The position numbers and the translations under genes are program-made. A DNA stretch of 64,000 bases from Tessaracoccus flavus (GTDB taxonomy: Bacteria > Actinomycetota > Actinomycetes > Propionibacteriales > Propionibacteriaceae): positions 930,001-994,000 of the forward strand of contig NZ_CP019605.1 of the NCBI RefSeq assembly GCF_001997295.1. The letters are read 5' to 3'. Shown here piece by piece: positions 27,665 to 36,594 of the stretch. Positions within the stretch are counted from its first letter, which is position 1, and each line of letters begins with the position of its first letter. The notes under the pieces were generated by a model. That model was not told where the DNA came from. It saw only the letters and a program-made list of their open reading frames with translations, and did not search any database.

Positions 27665-28990
27665 ATGCAGCCGTACTCGCGCGAACCGGAGTACCTCAGC
27701 GTGCTTGCCGACGGCACCGTCAAGCAGCTCAATCCGTTCACAGGGACGGAAGTGTGGACGGTTCCGGGCCGGGGCAACCGACCGTTGGGCATCAATCGTC
27801 CCTACCCGCTGCCGCTGAACCCCGACGAGGAGGGCAGGCACTGCGCCTTCTGCGAGCGCCGCTACCTCGACACACCGCCGGAGAAGTCCAGGGTCATCCG
27901 CACCGAGGACGGATGGGAGACGATCTACCGCAGCCCTGCCGAGGACCTGTTCGCGACGGTCGCTGAGTTCCGCAGGATCCCCAACCTGTACGAGATCCTG
28001 AGCTTCGATTACTGGCACGCCAACTACGGCTTCCAGTTGCCGGGCCGCGTGCAACAACGCAAGGACGCCTATCTCGCCTCTCCGGAGGGGAGAGCGCACG
28101 TCGTCTCGGTGATCAGGGGGAAGCTGCTGTCCTCAGGGCTCTCCGACGAGGAGGTGGACGCGCTGGGCGCGGAGGACCTGGTCGGTCAGGCCTCTGGGTT
28201 CTTCGGCGGAGGGCACGACCTCGTCGTCGCCCGACGGCACTTCGTCGACGGCGCTGTCGACGATTCCCAGCTGGCGTCGTCTGGCACCCTGTCGCCGGAC
28301 GAGCACGCGACGTTCATCCGGTACACGGTGGAGTCCGTCAGGATGGCCTACGACGTGAACCGGTACGCCCGCTACGTGACGGTCTTCCAGAACTGGTTGA
28401 AGCCCGCGGGCGCATCGTTCGACCACCTGCACAAGCAACTCGTCTCGATCGACGAACGTGGCGTCCAGCACGAGGCCACGCTGGCGAAGCTCCGGAACAA
28501 CGGCAACCTGTTCAACGACGTCGGCGCCAACTATGCGATGTACCGAAACCTCGTGATCGCGGAGAACGAGCATGCCCTTGCTTTCGCGGGTTTCGGGCAC
28601 CGGTTCCCGACCATCGAGATCTACTCGAAGAGCGAGCAATCCGATCCGTGGGAGATGGACCGGGCGGAGGTGCGCGGGATGAGCGATCTGATCCACGCGA
28701 TGCACGCCGCCACGGGACCCGACGTCCCCTGCAACGAGGAGTGGCACTACCGGCCGATCGATGTCTCCATGCCGATGCCGTGGCGGGTCATGTTGAAATG
28801 GCGCGTCTCGACGCTTGCCGGATTCGAGGGCGCCACCAAGATCTACCTCAACACCATCCCTCCGACCGGGCTGCGCGATCGTGTGGTGGCTGCGCTCCGG
28901 AGCCTGCGGGAGAAGGGCCTGATCGTCCCCGACCTGATGATCGGGGCTGAGGCGCAGACCCGCCCCAACCCGCTGCGCTACCGACGGTGA
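27665..28990 (+). CDS. DUF4921 family, galactose-1-phosphate uridylyltransferase-like protein
   Basis: This 441-residue protein resembles GalT/HIT-superfamily nucleotidyltransferases. It has a zinc-type CAFCERR motif near residue 60 and, in the second half, FDHLHKQL, which recalls the HxHxQ active site of GalT. The end contains ITV-like strands and WHYRPIDVSMPMPWR. I believe the actinobacterial family is DUF4921; the substrate is unknown. The start is ATG 27665, supported by a leaderless promoter; a long open frame upstream is the shadow of ctaB. The gene converges on the DinB-like gene with eight bases between. Confidence 0.85.
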   Translation: MQPYSREPEYLSVLADGTVKQLNPFTGTEVWTVPGRGNRPLGINRPYPLPLNPDEEGRHCAFCERRYLDTPPEKSRVIRTEDGWETIYRSPAEDLFATVAEFRRIPNLYEILSFDYWHANYGFQLPGRVQQRKDAYLASPEGRAHVVSVIRGKLLSSGLSDEEVDALGAEDLVGQASGFFGGGHDLVVARRHFVDGAVDDSQLASSGTLSPDEHATFIRYTVESVRMAYDVNRYARYVTVFQNWLKPAGASFDHLHKQLVSIDERGVQHEATLAKLRNNGNLFNDVGANYAMYRNLVIAENEHALAFAGFGHRFPTIEIYSKSEQSDPWEMDRAEVRGMSDLIHAMHAATGPDVPCNEEWHYRPIDVSMPMPWRVMLKWRVSTLAGFEGATKIYLNTIPPTGLRDRVVAALRSLREKGLIVPDLMIGAEAQTRPNPLRYRR

Positions 28991-28998
28991 GCTGCGGG

Positions 28999-29568
28999 CT
29001 ACCCGAACGACTCCGCGATGGCGGTCAGCCGTAGCACCCGGGTGTCCCATCCGCCCTCGGGCACCCAAAGGTTGGTGTTGTCTCCACGCAGCCCGGCCAG
29101 GCCGTCGATCCCCTCACGGATGATGTCGGCGTGTCCTGCGTGTCGGGCGATGTCGCCGAGGACGTGGACGAGGACGTCACCCAACGTCGTGTCGCCACGC
29201 TCGCCCCACCAGCTCACGTGTCCGGGGGTGTCGAGGGTCTGCTCGGCGATGGCTGCGTCCACGTGGCTGGCGACCTCACGGTAGGTGGAGAGCAGTTCCG
29301 CTGCGGCCTCCGACTCCGTGGCCGCGAGGTCCCCGTTGGGGTCGGCGTCGTAGTCGATGTCCGGAGGGTTCAGCCCGCTCGATCGGCCGAAACTGGTGAT
29401 GAAGTACTCGTGTTCCACCCAGGCGCAGTGCTTGACGAGGCCGAGCAGATTTGTGCCGGTCGGGGTCCGCGGTAGCCGCAGGTCACGCTCGCTGAGCCCT
29501 TCGCATTTCCACAGCAGAGCGTCGCGGTTGAACTGGAGCTGGCGCAGGAGCGTTTCCTTGAGGTCCAT
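28999..29568 (-). CDS. DinB-like (DUF664) protein
   Basis: This 189-residue four-helix-bundle protein belongs to the DinB/DUF664 group, which includes metal-dependent thiol transferases that use mycothiol or bacillithiol. Candidate metal histidines are in LVKHCAWVEHEY (about 47-53) and DIARHAGHADIIRE (about 142-146). The start ATG 29568 begins MDLKETLLRQLQFNRDALLW, as in relatives. Its 5' side borders the 430-base repeat array, so its promoter must lie within or next to the repeats. A mycothiol-related role is inferred from the family. Confidence 0.85.
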   Translation of the reverse strand: MDLKETLLRQLQFNRDALLWKCEGLSERDLRLPRTPTGTNLLGLVKHCAWVEHEYFITSFGRSSGLNPPDIDYDADPNGDLAATESEAAAELLSTYREVASHVDAAIAEQTLDTPGHVSWWGERGDTTLGDVLVHVLGDIARHAGHADIIREGIDGLAGLRGDNTNLWVPEGGWDTRVLRLTAIAESFG

Positions 29569-29584
29569 GGGCCATTGTCACACA

Positions 29585-29719
29585 GGGCGAGGAACGAGCG
29601 GTGGCCCCTCCTCCGTCTCGGGGAGTAGCGGGCGAGGAATGAGCGGTGGCCCCTCCTCCGTCTCGGGGAGTAGCGGGCGAGGAATGAGCGGTGGCCCCTC
29701 TTCCGTCTCCCCGAGTAGC
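29585..29719. repeat. Three tandem 45-base repeats
   Basis: Units start at 29585, 29630 and 29675. The first two differ by one base (AACGAG or AATGAG); the third has CTCTTC for CTCCTC and an inverted GGGG/CCCC block. Each holds GAGCGGTGGCCCCTCCTCC. No coding is seen. Confidence 0.9.
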
Positions 29720-29721
29720 GA

Positions 29722-29825
29722 GTGAGGAACGAGCGAGCGTATCGAGGGGCCTGCCGCGAGGCTCCGCTGAGCTCAGTCGGTGGCCATCTCGCGTGCCCTT
29801 CGATACACGGCCGTTCGTTCCTCAC
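29722..29825. repeat. Long imperfect hairpin at the centre of the repeat array
   Basis: GTGAGGAACGA (29722-29732) pairs with TCGTTCCTCAC (29815-29825), and GTATCGAGGGG pairs, with one mismatch, with CCCTTCGATAC (29796-29806). The loop is about 46 bases. The GTATCGA module resembles a repeat I have seen between actinobacterial genes. Confidence 0.7.
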
Positions 29826-29840
29826 GGCCGTTACTCAGGG

Positions 29841-30012
29841 AGACGTGGTGGGGCTCGGCTCGTCCCTCGCTGGTGACTCGGGGAGACGTGGTGGGGCTCG
29901 GCTCGTCCCTCGCTGGTGACTCGGGGAGACGTCGTGGGGCTCGGCTCGTCCCTCGCTCGCGACTCGGGGAGACGTGGTGGGGCTCGACCCGTTCCTCGCG
30001 GCTTACTCGGAC
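29841..30012. repeat. Four tandem 43-base repeats, related to the inverse of the 45-base unit
   Basis: Units start at 29841, 29884, 29927 and 29970 with AGACGTGGTGGGGCTCG or one-base variants. The last one runs over the stop codon of the M3 peptidase gene. Read on the other strand, the unit keeps the GAGACG, GGGGC, GCTC, CCTCG and ACTC blocks of the 45-base repeats. Confidence 0.9.
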
Positions 30013-31994
30013 GACGCCGGGCTCAGCCCGAGCTTCTCCAGCAGGGGAGCGAGCTCAGGATCTCGTCCACGGAAGGCGCGGTAGCTCTCCATCGGGTCTA
30101 CCGAGCCACCCGGCGCCAGGAGGGTGCGGCGGAAGTGCTCGCCGGCCTCACGGAGATTGTCCTGCTCCTCGAACCACGCCACTGCGTCGGCGTCCATGAC
30201 CTTCGCCCACGCGTAGCCGTAGTAGCTGGCGGCGTAACCGCCACCCCAGATGTGGGCGAAGTACTGGGTGCGGTAGCGGGGCGGGATGAGTTCGTCGAAC
30301 AGCCCCCAGCGCTCCAGCGCGGCCCTTTCGAACTGCTCGACCTCATCCGCGGAGGCGGGCAGCTCATCGAGCGGCGTGGTGTGCCAGGCGAGGTCGATGA
30401 GCGACGCGAGTTCCGTCTCGGCGGTGGAGTACCCCTGCCCGAACTTGTTCGCCTCGCGAAGCTTCGCGACCCATTCCGCGGGGAGGACCCGGCCGGGGGT
30501 CCACGCCCAGTGCTCATTGACCTGGCTGGGGAACTCGACGAAGTCGCGGGGGGTGTTGGTACCGGATCGGCTCGCGTACCTGGAGTCGGCCAGCAGCCCG
30601 TGCAGGGCGTGGCCGAACTCGTGGAACATCGTGATGACCTCGTCCCAGGTGATCGACGTCGTGCTGGGCGTGTAGTTGCAGTTGTTCGTCACCACCGGCA
30701 ACGCCGCATCCCGGCGCGACTGGTCCACGAGGTTGGTCATCCACGCCCCGCCGTTCTTGGTGGGTCGCGCCCAGAAGTCCATGACGAAGGCGCCGATCAC
30801 GGTCCCGTCGGCTTCTCTCACCTCGTATGTCTGGGTCCCGGGAGCATGGCCTGTCACCCCGTCGACCGGGGTGAAGGTGATGCCGTAGAGGTCCGTCGCC
30901 GCGGCGTACACGGCCTCCAGCACCCGATCGACCTGTAGGTACTCGCCCAGCTCGCCCTCGTCGAAGGAGAACCGCTCCCGGCGCACGATCCCCTCGACGT
31001 AGGACCAGTCGGCTGCGGTGAACGGCGTCCCCGGCTCCAGATCGGCATAGCGTTCCTTCAGCTGCTCAGCCTCCTCGCGTGCCTTGTCGAGCGCAGACTG
31101 GGCCAGCGGCACCAGCATGTCGAGGATGGCGTCCACGGTCTTCGCGGTACCCGCCTCGGCGACGATCGCGGCGTGGTGGGGGTAGCCCAGCAGCGCGGCG
31201 CGTTCGGCCCGAAGCCGGGCGATCTCGACGACGACAGCACGCGTGTCGAACTCGCCGGCCAGGGCGCGGGTGACGGACGCCTCCATCAGGCGGGCACGGG
31301 TTCGGGGGTTGGCCAGCTTGGCCGCCAGCGGCTGCTGCGTGGTGTTGACCAACTCGATCGTGTAGCCCTCTGGGTTACTGTCCGCGAGTGTCGCCCTCTC
31401 GTCGTCGCTGAGGCCCGCGAGTTCGTCGCCGGTCACGCGCACGGCGCCCGCGTTGCGCGCCTGTCGGTTGAGGGTCTCGAAGGTGGAACCGAGCTCGGCG
31501 AGTCTCTTGTTGAGCTCGCGAAGCCTCTCCTGATCGGAGTCGGACACGTCGACTCCTGCACGCCGGAAAGCCTTCAACACCTCGTCCAACGCGTAGCGGT
31601 CCTGGTCGTCGGCGACGACCTCACCGGACGCGACGCGTGCCTCCAGGCTGCGCAGACGCTCGTACAGGGTTCGGTCCAGGTAGATGGCGTCTTCGTGCTC
31701 GGCGAGCTTGGGGGCGTACTCGGCGTACAGCGCATCGCGCTCGGGCGTCGCGTCCGAGGAGTAGACCGAGAAGAACGAGTTGAGCGCCCGGCGAAGGGTC
31801 TGCTCGGCGTCCTCCATGGCGCCCAGTACGTTTTCGATGGTGGCCGGGGCCTGATCGTCACGTATAGCCGCGAGGCCGGCCAGATGCTCGGCCATGCCCT
31901 GGTCGAGGGCATCGCGATAGTCGGACGTCTCGGCCGCGGCGAAGTCAGGAAGCGTGAACGGAAGTTCGGTCGTCAGCACCGGATTGGTCGGCAT
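30003..31994 (-). CDS. M3 family oligopeptidase (Dcp/OpdA-like)
   Basis: This is a cytoplasmic zinc metallopeptidase that breaks down oligopeptides. It has 663 residues, the usual length. The active site FHEFGHALHG is near residue 456, with the third ligand Glu in a downstream helix of the NEHWAWTP region, and the substrate loop YAASYYGYAW near the C-terminus. ATG 31994 has an AAGGAG ribosome-binding site, and the first 50 bases overlap the end of ctaA. The stop lies within the last unit of the 43-base repeat array. Likely dipeptidyl carboxypeptidase or oligopeptidase A type. Confidence 0.93.
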   Translation of the reverse strand: MPTNPVLTTELPFTLPDFAAAETSDYRDALDQGMAEHLAGLAAIRDDQAPATIENVLGAMEDAEQTLRRALNSFFSVYSSDATPERDALYAEYAPKLAEHEDAIYLDRTLYERLRSLEARVASGEVVADDQDRYALDEVLKAFRRAGVDVSDSDQERLRELNKRLAELGSTFETLNRQARNAGAVRVTGDELAGLSDDERATLADSNPEGYTIELVNTTQQPLAAKLANPRTRARLMEASVTRALAGEFDTRAVVVEIARLRAERAALLGYPHHAAIVAEAGTAKTVDAILDMLVPLAQSALDKAREEAEQLKERYADLEPGTPFTAADWSYVEGIVRRERFSFDEGELGEYLQVDRVLEAVYAAATDLYGITFTPVDGVTGHAPGTQTYEVREADGTVIGAFVMDFWARPTKNGGAWMTNLVDQSRRDAALPVVTNNCNYTPSTTSITWDEVITMFHEFGHALHGLLADSRYASRSGTNTPRDFVEFPSQVNEHWAWTPGRVLPAEWVAKLREANKFGQGYSTAETELASLIDLAWHTTPLDELPASADEVEQFERAALERWGLFDELIPPRYRTQYFAHIWGGGYAASYYGYAWAKVMDADAVAWFEEQDNLREAGEHFRRTLLAPGGSVDPMESYRAFRGRDPELAPLLEKLGLSPASSE

Positions 31995-32871
31995 GAGTTC
32001 TCCTTGTGGTCGACACGAGCAGCCAGGCGGCGGCTGCGGTCAGCAGGGTCAACCCAACCATATGCAGAATCACGATGCCGACGGGGACGCCGAGGAAGTA
32101 CTGCAGGTAGCCGATCGCCCCCTGGAGGACAACTGTGATGACAAGCAGCCGTGCGGCGCGCGCAGCCCGGCGGTGACCGGAGCGGAGGAGGACGACGAGC
32201 GACGCCACGCTGAGCGCCACCACGAGCCAGGCCGACAGGCCGTGGAGCCGTGCCACGAACTCGATGTCGAAGCCCGTCCGCGGTGACTTGGCGTCGCCCG
32301 CGTGCGGCCCGGAGCCGGTGACGATGGTGCCGACCCAGATCGAGAGCATCGCCGCCCAGAACGTGGCGTGGACGAGCCACCGGAGGCCCGGAGCAACGGG
32401 CTCCGGCTCGGTCCGGTACCCGACCCGCAGCGCCCACACGCACAGCACGATGAGCGCGACGGACAGCAGCAGATGGAGGGCGACGACGAACGGGTTGAGG
32501 TTGCTCCAGACAGTGAACCCCCCGATGACCGCTTGGAACGGGATCCCCAGCCCGATACCGAGGTTGATCCACCACAGCTTCGAGCGTGCGCCCCGATTGC
32601 GCCAAGCCGCCACGAATGCCCCGATCGCCGCCGCGATCAGGACGAAGGTGAGGAGTCGGTTGCCGAACTCGATCACGCCATGGATCCCGTAGGACGGGTG
32701 CGGCACGTAGGAGTCCTCCGTGCAGCGGGGCCAGGTGGGGCAGCCGAGACCGGACCCGGTCAGGCGCACCACCGCGCCGGTGACGATGATGCCCATGTTG
32801 CAGACGAGCGAGATCCAGAGCCACGTGCGCAGCGCACGTTCCCCGTCGACGAGCTTCCTCAGGACGTCCAC
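31945..32871 (-). CDS. ctaA: Haem A synthase
   Basis: This membrane enzyme oxidises haem O to haem A for cytochrome aa3 oxidase. The 308 residues show eight helices, the Cys pair in GLGCPTWPRC, and haem-ligand histidines in VVALHLLLS, FVARLHGLSAW and GIVILHMVGL. GTG 32871 has GGAAGG seven bases ahead; ATG 32886 would add five residues. It overlaps the ABC-2 permease gene by 13 bases and the M3 peptidase gene by 50. The arrangement ABC exporter-ctaA next to sufR is common in actinobacteria. Confidence 0.93.
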   Translation of the reverse strand: MDVLRKLVDGERALRTWLWISLVCNMGIIVTGAVVRLTGSGLGCPTWPRCTEDSYVPHPSYGIHGVIEFGNRLLTFVLIAAAIGAFVAAWRNRGARSKLWWINLGIGLGIPFQAVIGGFTVWSNLNPFVVALHLLLSVALIVLCVWALRVGYRTEPEPVAPGLRWLVHATFWAAMLSIWVGTIVTGSGPHAGDAKSPRTGFDIEFVARLHGLSAWLVVALSVASLVVLLRSGHRRAARAARLLVITVVLQGAIGYLQYFLGVPVGIVILHMVGLTLLTAAAAWLLVSTTRRTHADQSGADDRTSVHAS

Positions 32872-33617
32872 GTGAACACCTTCCATGCCAGGGCCAGTGA
32901 GCCAACGCACCACAGCGCCGCGACCACCACGGGTAAGAGTAGGACCTCACCGGTGGCGGCCCCGCGCAGGGTCTCTCCCAGGGCGCCCGTGGGGAGCCAG
33001 GCCAGGACATCCTGGACCCAGGTCGGGTACCGGTCGAGGGGGACCAGTACGCCGAGCGGCATGCCGATGAGGTACAGCAGGTTGGCCACGGCCAGCGTCG
33101 CCTCTGGACGCAGGGAGCCGGAGATTGAGAGCGCGAGCCCTGCGAACGCGCCCATTGACAGGAGGCTCACGAGCAGCGCGACCGTCAGCGAGCCGACGCT
33201 GAAGTCGGGTCTCCATCCCAGCGCGAGCGCTGCGACGGTGAGCAGAACGACCTGGCCGGCCGTGATCATCGCGATGGAGAGCCCCTTGCCGAGGAGGATC
33301 CCCGGTTTGCCGAGGGGCGTGGCGGCGATTCGTTCGAGCACGTTGTAACGCCGCTCGAACCCGGTCCCGATGGCCAGCGTGGTCAGGCATGAACTCCACA
33401 TCACGAGCGCCAGCACCGACGGCGCCATCTCCTCGATGGTCAAGCCGAGCGTGTCGCCGAGGATCCGGGAGCCGACGAGGACCGCCATGGGGATGACGAT
33501 CGCGAGGATCGCCTGTTCACCGTTGCGGAGAATGAGCGAGGCCTCGGTGCGTGCGTGCGCCCAGACCCGGGCCATGGGAGGGGCAGGGCTGGCGTCGGGG
33601 GTGAACGTGAGCGACAT
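32859..33617 (-). CDS. ABC-2 type transporter permease
   Basis: This is the membrane subunit of an exporter. It has 252 residues and six predicted helices, with the ABC-2 pattern ALVMWSSCLTTLAIGTGFERRYNVLERIAATPL after helix 2. It overlaps the ATPase stop by one base (start 33617) and ctaA by 13 bases. The substrate is unknown. Position between sufR and ctaA in actinobacteria has suggested a haem- or respiration-related role, but that is inference. Confidence 0.9.
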   Translation of the reverse strand: MSLTFTPDASPAPPMARVWAHARTEASLILRNGEQAILAIVIPMAVLVGSRILGDTLGLTIEEMAPSVLALVMWSSCLTTLAIGTGFERRYNVLERIAATPLGKPGILLGKGLSIAMITAGQVVLLTVAALALGWRPDFSVGSLTVALLVSLLSMGAFAGLALSISGSLRPEATLAVANLLYLIGMPLGVLVPLDRYPTWVQDVLAWLPTGALGETLRGAATGEVLLLPVVVAALWCVGSLALAWKVFTWTS

Positions 33618-34318
33618 CAGCGGTCTCCGGAGGTGTGGGTGAGGAACGCGTCTTCCAGGGAGCCGTGGGAGGCGAGGTCGGACACGCTGCCACTGACCTG
33701 CACCCGCCCCCGGTCGACGATGTGGACGTGATCGGCGAGCTCGGCGGCTTCGACCATGTCGTGTGTCGTCAGCACCACGGCGACCCCGGCGTCCCGGACG
33801 CGACGCACCACGTCCCAGGTCAGCCGTCGGGCTCGAGGATCGAGCCCGGCCGACGGCTCGTCGAGAAACACGAGCGACGGACGTCCGATGAGGGCACCGG
33901 CCAGGTTGACCGCCTGCTGTTGGCCACCGGAGAGGCGGCGGTACGGGGTGCGTGCGAAGGGGGCGATGCCAAGAAGATCCACGAGGGCTTCGACGGGTTG
34001 GGGGTCGGCGTAGAGCCGTGACAGGTAACGCAGCAGTTCCTCGGCACGGATACCGCTCCAGGCGCCGGTGGCCTGGGGCATCAGGCCGATCCGGGACAGC
34101 ACGTCGGGGGATCCGGGTGACTGACCGAACAAGGTCAGGGAGCCGGAGTGGGGCCGCTCCAGTGCGGTGCAGCAGCGGATGAAGGTCGTCTTGCCGGCGC
34201 CGTTCGGCCCGAGCAGGGCTGTCACCGCCCCCGCGGATGCCGACAGGGTCAGGCCGTCGAGCGCCTTCGTCGCGCCGAAGGCGAGGCTGAGATCCTGCGC
34301 GTCGACGACTGTTTCCAC
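33617..34318 (-). CDS. ABC transporter ATPase (partner of the ABC-2 permease)
   Basis: This ATPase has 233 residues with Walker A GPNGAGKTT (about residue 37), signature LSGGQQQAVNLA, Walker B LVFLDEPSAGLDPRAR and the H-loop TTHDMVEAAELAD. This is the CcmA/DrrA-type exporter class. GTG 34318 lies six bases after a TAGGCT box, so the transcript is probably leaderless. It is divergent from sufR across 110 bases that contain a possible iron box. Confidence 0.93.
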   Translation of the reverse strand: METVVDAQDLSLAFGATKALDGLTLSASAGAVTALLGPNGAGKTTFIRCCTALERPHSGSLTLFGQSPGSPDVLSRIGLMPQATGAWSGIRAEELLRYLSRLYADPQPVEALVDLLGIAPFARTPYRRLSGGQQQAVNLAGALIGRPSLVFLDEPSAGLDPRARRLTWDVVRRVRDAGVAVVLTTHDMVEAAELADHVHIVDRGRVQVSGSVSDLASHGSLEDAFLTHTSGDR

Positions 34319-34324
34319 CCCGTC

Positions 34325-34330
34325 AGCCTA
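34325..34330 (-). promoter_or_regulatory. -10 box for the ABC exporter-ctaA operon (leaderless)
   Basis: TAGGCT on the minus strand ends six bases before GTG 34318. No Shine-Dalgarno sequence and no clear -35 are present. Confidence 0.55.
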
Positions 34331-34353
34331 GCGCTTGTCCACAGGGTGGGCAG

Positions 34354-34372
34354 TTAGGGCACCCTTGCTTGA
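34354..34372. promoter_or_regulatory. Possible iron box (DtxR/IdeR-type) between ABC exporter and sufR
   Basis: TTAGGGCACCCTTGCTTGA matches 12 of 19 positions of the TTAGGTTAGCCTAACCTAA consensus as I recall it. It overlaps the likely sufR -35 (TTGAAA at 34369-34374). Twelve matches is a borderline score. Confidence 0.3.
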
Positions 34373-34397
34373 AAGTCGAACAAGAATAAGAAAGGAT
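34369..34397 (+). promoter_or_regulatory. sufR-suf operon promoter
   Basis: TTGAAA (34369-34374) and AAGGAT (34392-34397) lie 17 bases apart. The -10 is weak at its first base. Transcription would begin near 34404, with GGAGGAGG (34415-34422) before the sufR GTG at 34429. Confidence 0.45.
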
Positions 34398-34428
34398 TGC
34401 ATGAGGTAATTCGGGGAGGAGGTCAGCT

Positions 34429-35100
34429 GTGGAAACAACACACCTTGAAGTTCCGACCCGTCGACGTGTGGTCAACCTCGTCCTCAACGAGGGGCCCCAG
34501 ACGGCCAAACAGCTCGCGGAGCGCCTTGACCTCACCCCGGCGGCGGTGCGCCGCCACCTCTCGTCGCTCCTGGAGGACGGGACGCTCGAATCGCGGGAAC
34601 AACGGATCTATGGTCACCGCGGCAGGGGCCGTCCGTCGAAGGTCTTCGCGCTGACAGACGCCGGGCGCGCGGAGTTCCGCCAGGGTTACGACCAGTTGGC
34701 GCTTGCGGCGTTGCGTAGGCTCGTGGAAGCGGCCGGCCCTGAGTCGGTCGAGGAGATCGCACACGACCAGTTGGCGGACATCGAGCGACGCTTCCACGCT
34801 GAGCGCGACGCCTGTCCGGAAGCCCCGGCGATCAGCGTGCTGGCGGCCGTCCTGTCGGCAGACGGGTTCGCCGCGTCGATCCGGCCCCTCCCGTCCGGTG
34901 ACCAGTTGCTGCAGCACCACTGCCCGATCGCCCACGTGGCGTCCGAGTTCCCCGTCATCTGCGAGGTGGAGACCCGCCTGATCGCACATCTCCTCGGGAG
35001 CCACGTGCAGCGGTTGGCGACCATCGCCCACGGCGACGGCGTGTGCACCACCCACATTCCCCGACCACTACCCACCCCACTGATTCCCAGAAGAAAGTGA
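34429..35100 (+). CDS. sufR: Fe-S cluster-sensing repressor SufR
   Basis: SufR is a winged-helix regulator that binds a [4Fe-4S] cluster and represses the suf operon when clusters are sufficient. The 223 residues begin with an ArsR/DeoR-like HTH (about 10-70, [24 protein letters not shown]). The C-terminal domain holds Cys165, Cys178 and Cys206 (C-x12-C-x27-C), the likely cluster ligands; Cys129 is an extra one. GTG 34429 has a strong GGAGGAGG. It is the first gene of sufRBD-Rieske-CSUT and presumably represses its own operon. Confidence 0.95.
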   Translation: METTHLEVPTRRRVVNLVLNEGPQTAKQLAERLDLTPAAVRRHLSSLLEDGTLESREQRIYGHRGRGRPSKVFALTDAGRAEFRQGYDQLALAALRRLVEAAGPESVEEIAHDQLADIERRFHAERDACPEAPAISVLAAVLSADGFAASIRPLPSGDQLLQHHCPIAHVASEFPVICEVETRLIAHLLGSHVQRLATIAHGDGVCTTHIPRPLPTPLIPRRK

Positions 35101-35105
35101 CCGAT

Positions 35106-36548
35106 ATGACTCAGACAGCACCCAAGGCACCGGGCCTCGGCGCCACGCAGGACGAGCACCTCGAGGCCCTCTCCAAGTACGAGTGGGGGTGGCACGACAG
35201 CGACACCGCAGGCTCGACCGCCCAGCGCGGCCTCAGCGAGGCCGTGGTCCGCAACATCTCCGCGCTGAAGGACGAGCCCCAGTGGATGCTCGATCTCCGG
35301 CTCAAGGGACTGAAGATGTTCGACAAGAAGCCGATGCCCACCTGGGGCGCCGACCTCAGCGGAATCGACTTCGACAACATCAAGTACTTCGTCCGCTCCA
35401 CCGAGCGGCAGGCCCAGACCTGGGACGACCTGCCCGACGACATCAAGAACACCTACGACCGGCTGGGCATCCCGGAGGCGGAGAAGGCGCGCCTGGTTTC
35501 GGGCGTCGCGGCCCAGTACGAGTCCGAGGTGGTCTACCACAAGATCAACGAGGAGCTCGAGCGTCAGGGGGTCATCTTCCTTGACACCGATACGGCGCTC
35601 AAGGAGCACCCCGAACTGTTCCAGGAGTACTTCGGCACGGTCATCCCGGTCGGGGACAACAAGTTCGCCTCGCTCAACACCTCTGTCTGGTCGGGCGGCT
35701 CGTTCATCTACGTGCCCAAGGGTGTCAACGTGACGATTCCGCTCCAGGCCTACTTCCGCATCAACACCGAGAACATGGGCCAGTTCGAGCGCACCCTGAT
35801 CATCGTCGACGAGGGTGCCTACGTGCACTACGTCGAGGGATGCACCGCGCCGATCTACTCGTCGGATTCGCTGCACAGCGCCGTCGTCGAGATCATCGTC
35901 AAGAAGAACGCGCGGTGCCGTTACACGACCATCCAGAACTGGTCGACCAACGTCTACAACCTCGTCACCAAGCGCGCCACCTGCGAGGAGGGCGCCACGA
36001 TGGAGTGGATCGACGGCAACATCGGCTCCAAGGTCACCATGAAGTACCCGGCTGTCTACCTGATGGGCGAGCACGCCCGCGGCGAGACGCTGTCCATCGC
36101 GTTCGCCGGCGAGGGCCAGCACCAGGACGCGGGCTCGAAGATGGTCCACGCGGCGCCCAACACGTCGTCGTCGATCGTGAGCAAGTCGGTCGCCCGCGGC
36201 GGTGGGCGCTCCTCGTACCGGGGGCTCGTGAAGGTCGAGCCGGGTGCCCGCCACTCAGCCTCCTCGGTCATGTGTGACGCGCTGCTCGTCGATACGATCT
36301 CCCGTTCCGATACCTACCCCTACGTGGATGTCCGCGAGGAGGATGTGTCGATGGCCCACGAGGCGACGGTCTCCAAGGTCTCCGAGGACCAGCTCTTCTA
36401 CCTGATGAGCCGCGGCATGGAGGAACTCGAGGCCATGGCAATGATCGTGCGCGGCTTCGTCGAGCCGATCGCCCGCGAGCTCCCCATGGAGTACGCCCTC
36501 GAGCTCAACCGTCTGATCGAGCTGCAGATGGAGGGTGCGGTCGGCTGA
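35106..36548 (+). CDS. sufB: Fe-S cluster assembly scaffold SufB
   Basis: SufB is the core of the SufBCD scaffold on which Fe-S clusters are built. The 480 residues start [12 protein letters not shown]. The beta-helix core has [21 protein letters not shown] and the sulfur-accepting region with SSVMCDALL, then [26 protein letters not shown] at the C-terminus. ATG 35106 is six bases after the sufR stop; the in-frame ATG at 35043 lies inside sufR. It forms a complex with SufD and SufC encoded downstream. Confidence 0.98.
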   Translation: MTQTAPKAPGLGATQDEHLEALSKYEWGWHDSDTAGSTAQRGLSEAVVRNISALKDEPQWMLDLRLKGLKMFDKKPMPTWGADLSGIDFDNIKYFVRSTERQAQTWDDLPDDIKNTYDRLGIPEAEKARLVSGVAAQYESEVVYHKINEELERQGVIFLDTDTALKEHPELFQEYFGTVIPVGDNKFASLNTSVWSGGSFIYVPKGVNVTIPLQAYFRINTENMGQFERTLIIVDEGAYVHYVEGCTAPIYSSDSLHSAVVEIIVKKNARCRYTTIQNWSTNVYNLVTKRATCEEGATMEWIDGNIGSKVTMKYPAVYLMGEHARGETLSIAFAGEGQHQDAGSKMVHAAPNTSSSIVSKSVARGGGRSSYRGLVKVEPGARHSASSVMCDALLVDTISRSDTYPYVDVREEDVSMAHEATVSKVSEDQLFYLMSRGMEELEAMAMIVRGFVEPIARELPMEYALELNRLIELQMEGAVG

Positions 36549-36594
36549 TCCGAACCGCCATCCCCCGCTCACCACCACCGCTGAAGGAAGCACA

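Noticed and set aside
29585..30012. CRISPR array
   Set aside because: Repeats are directly abutted, without spacers, and no cas genes are seen in the window.
36535..36594. Extended sufD start at GTG 36535
   Set aside because: It overlaps sufB, lacks a ribosome-binding site and is not needed for the SufD fold.
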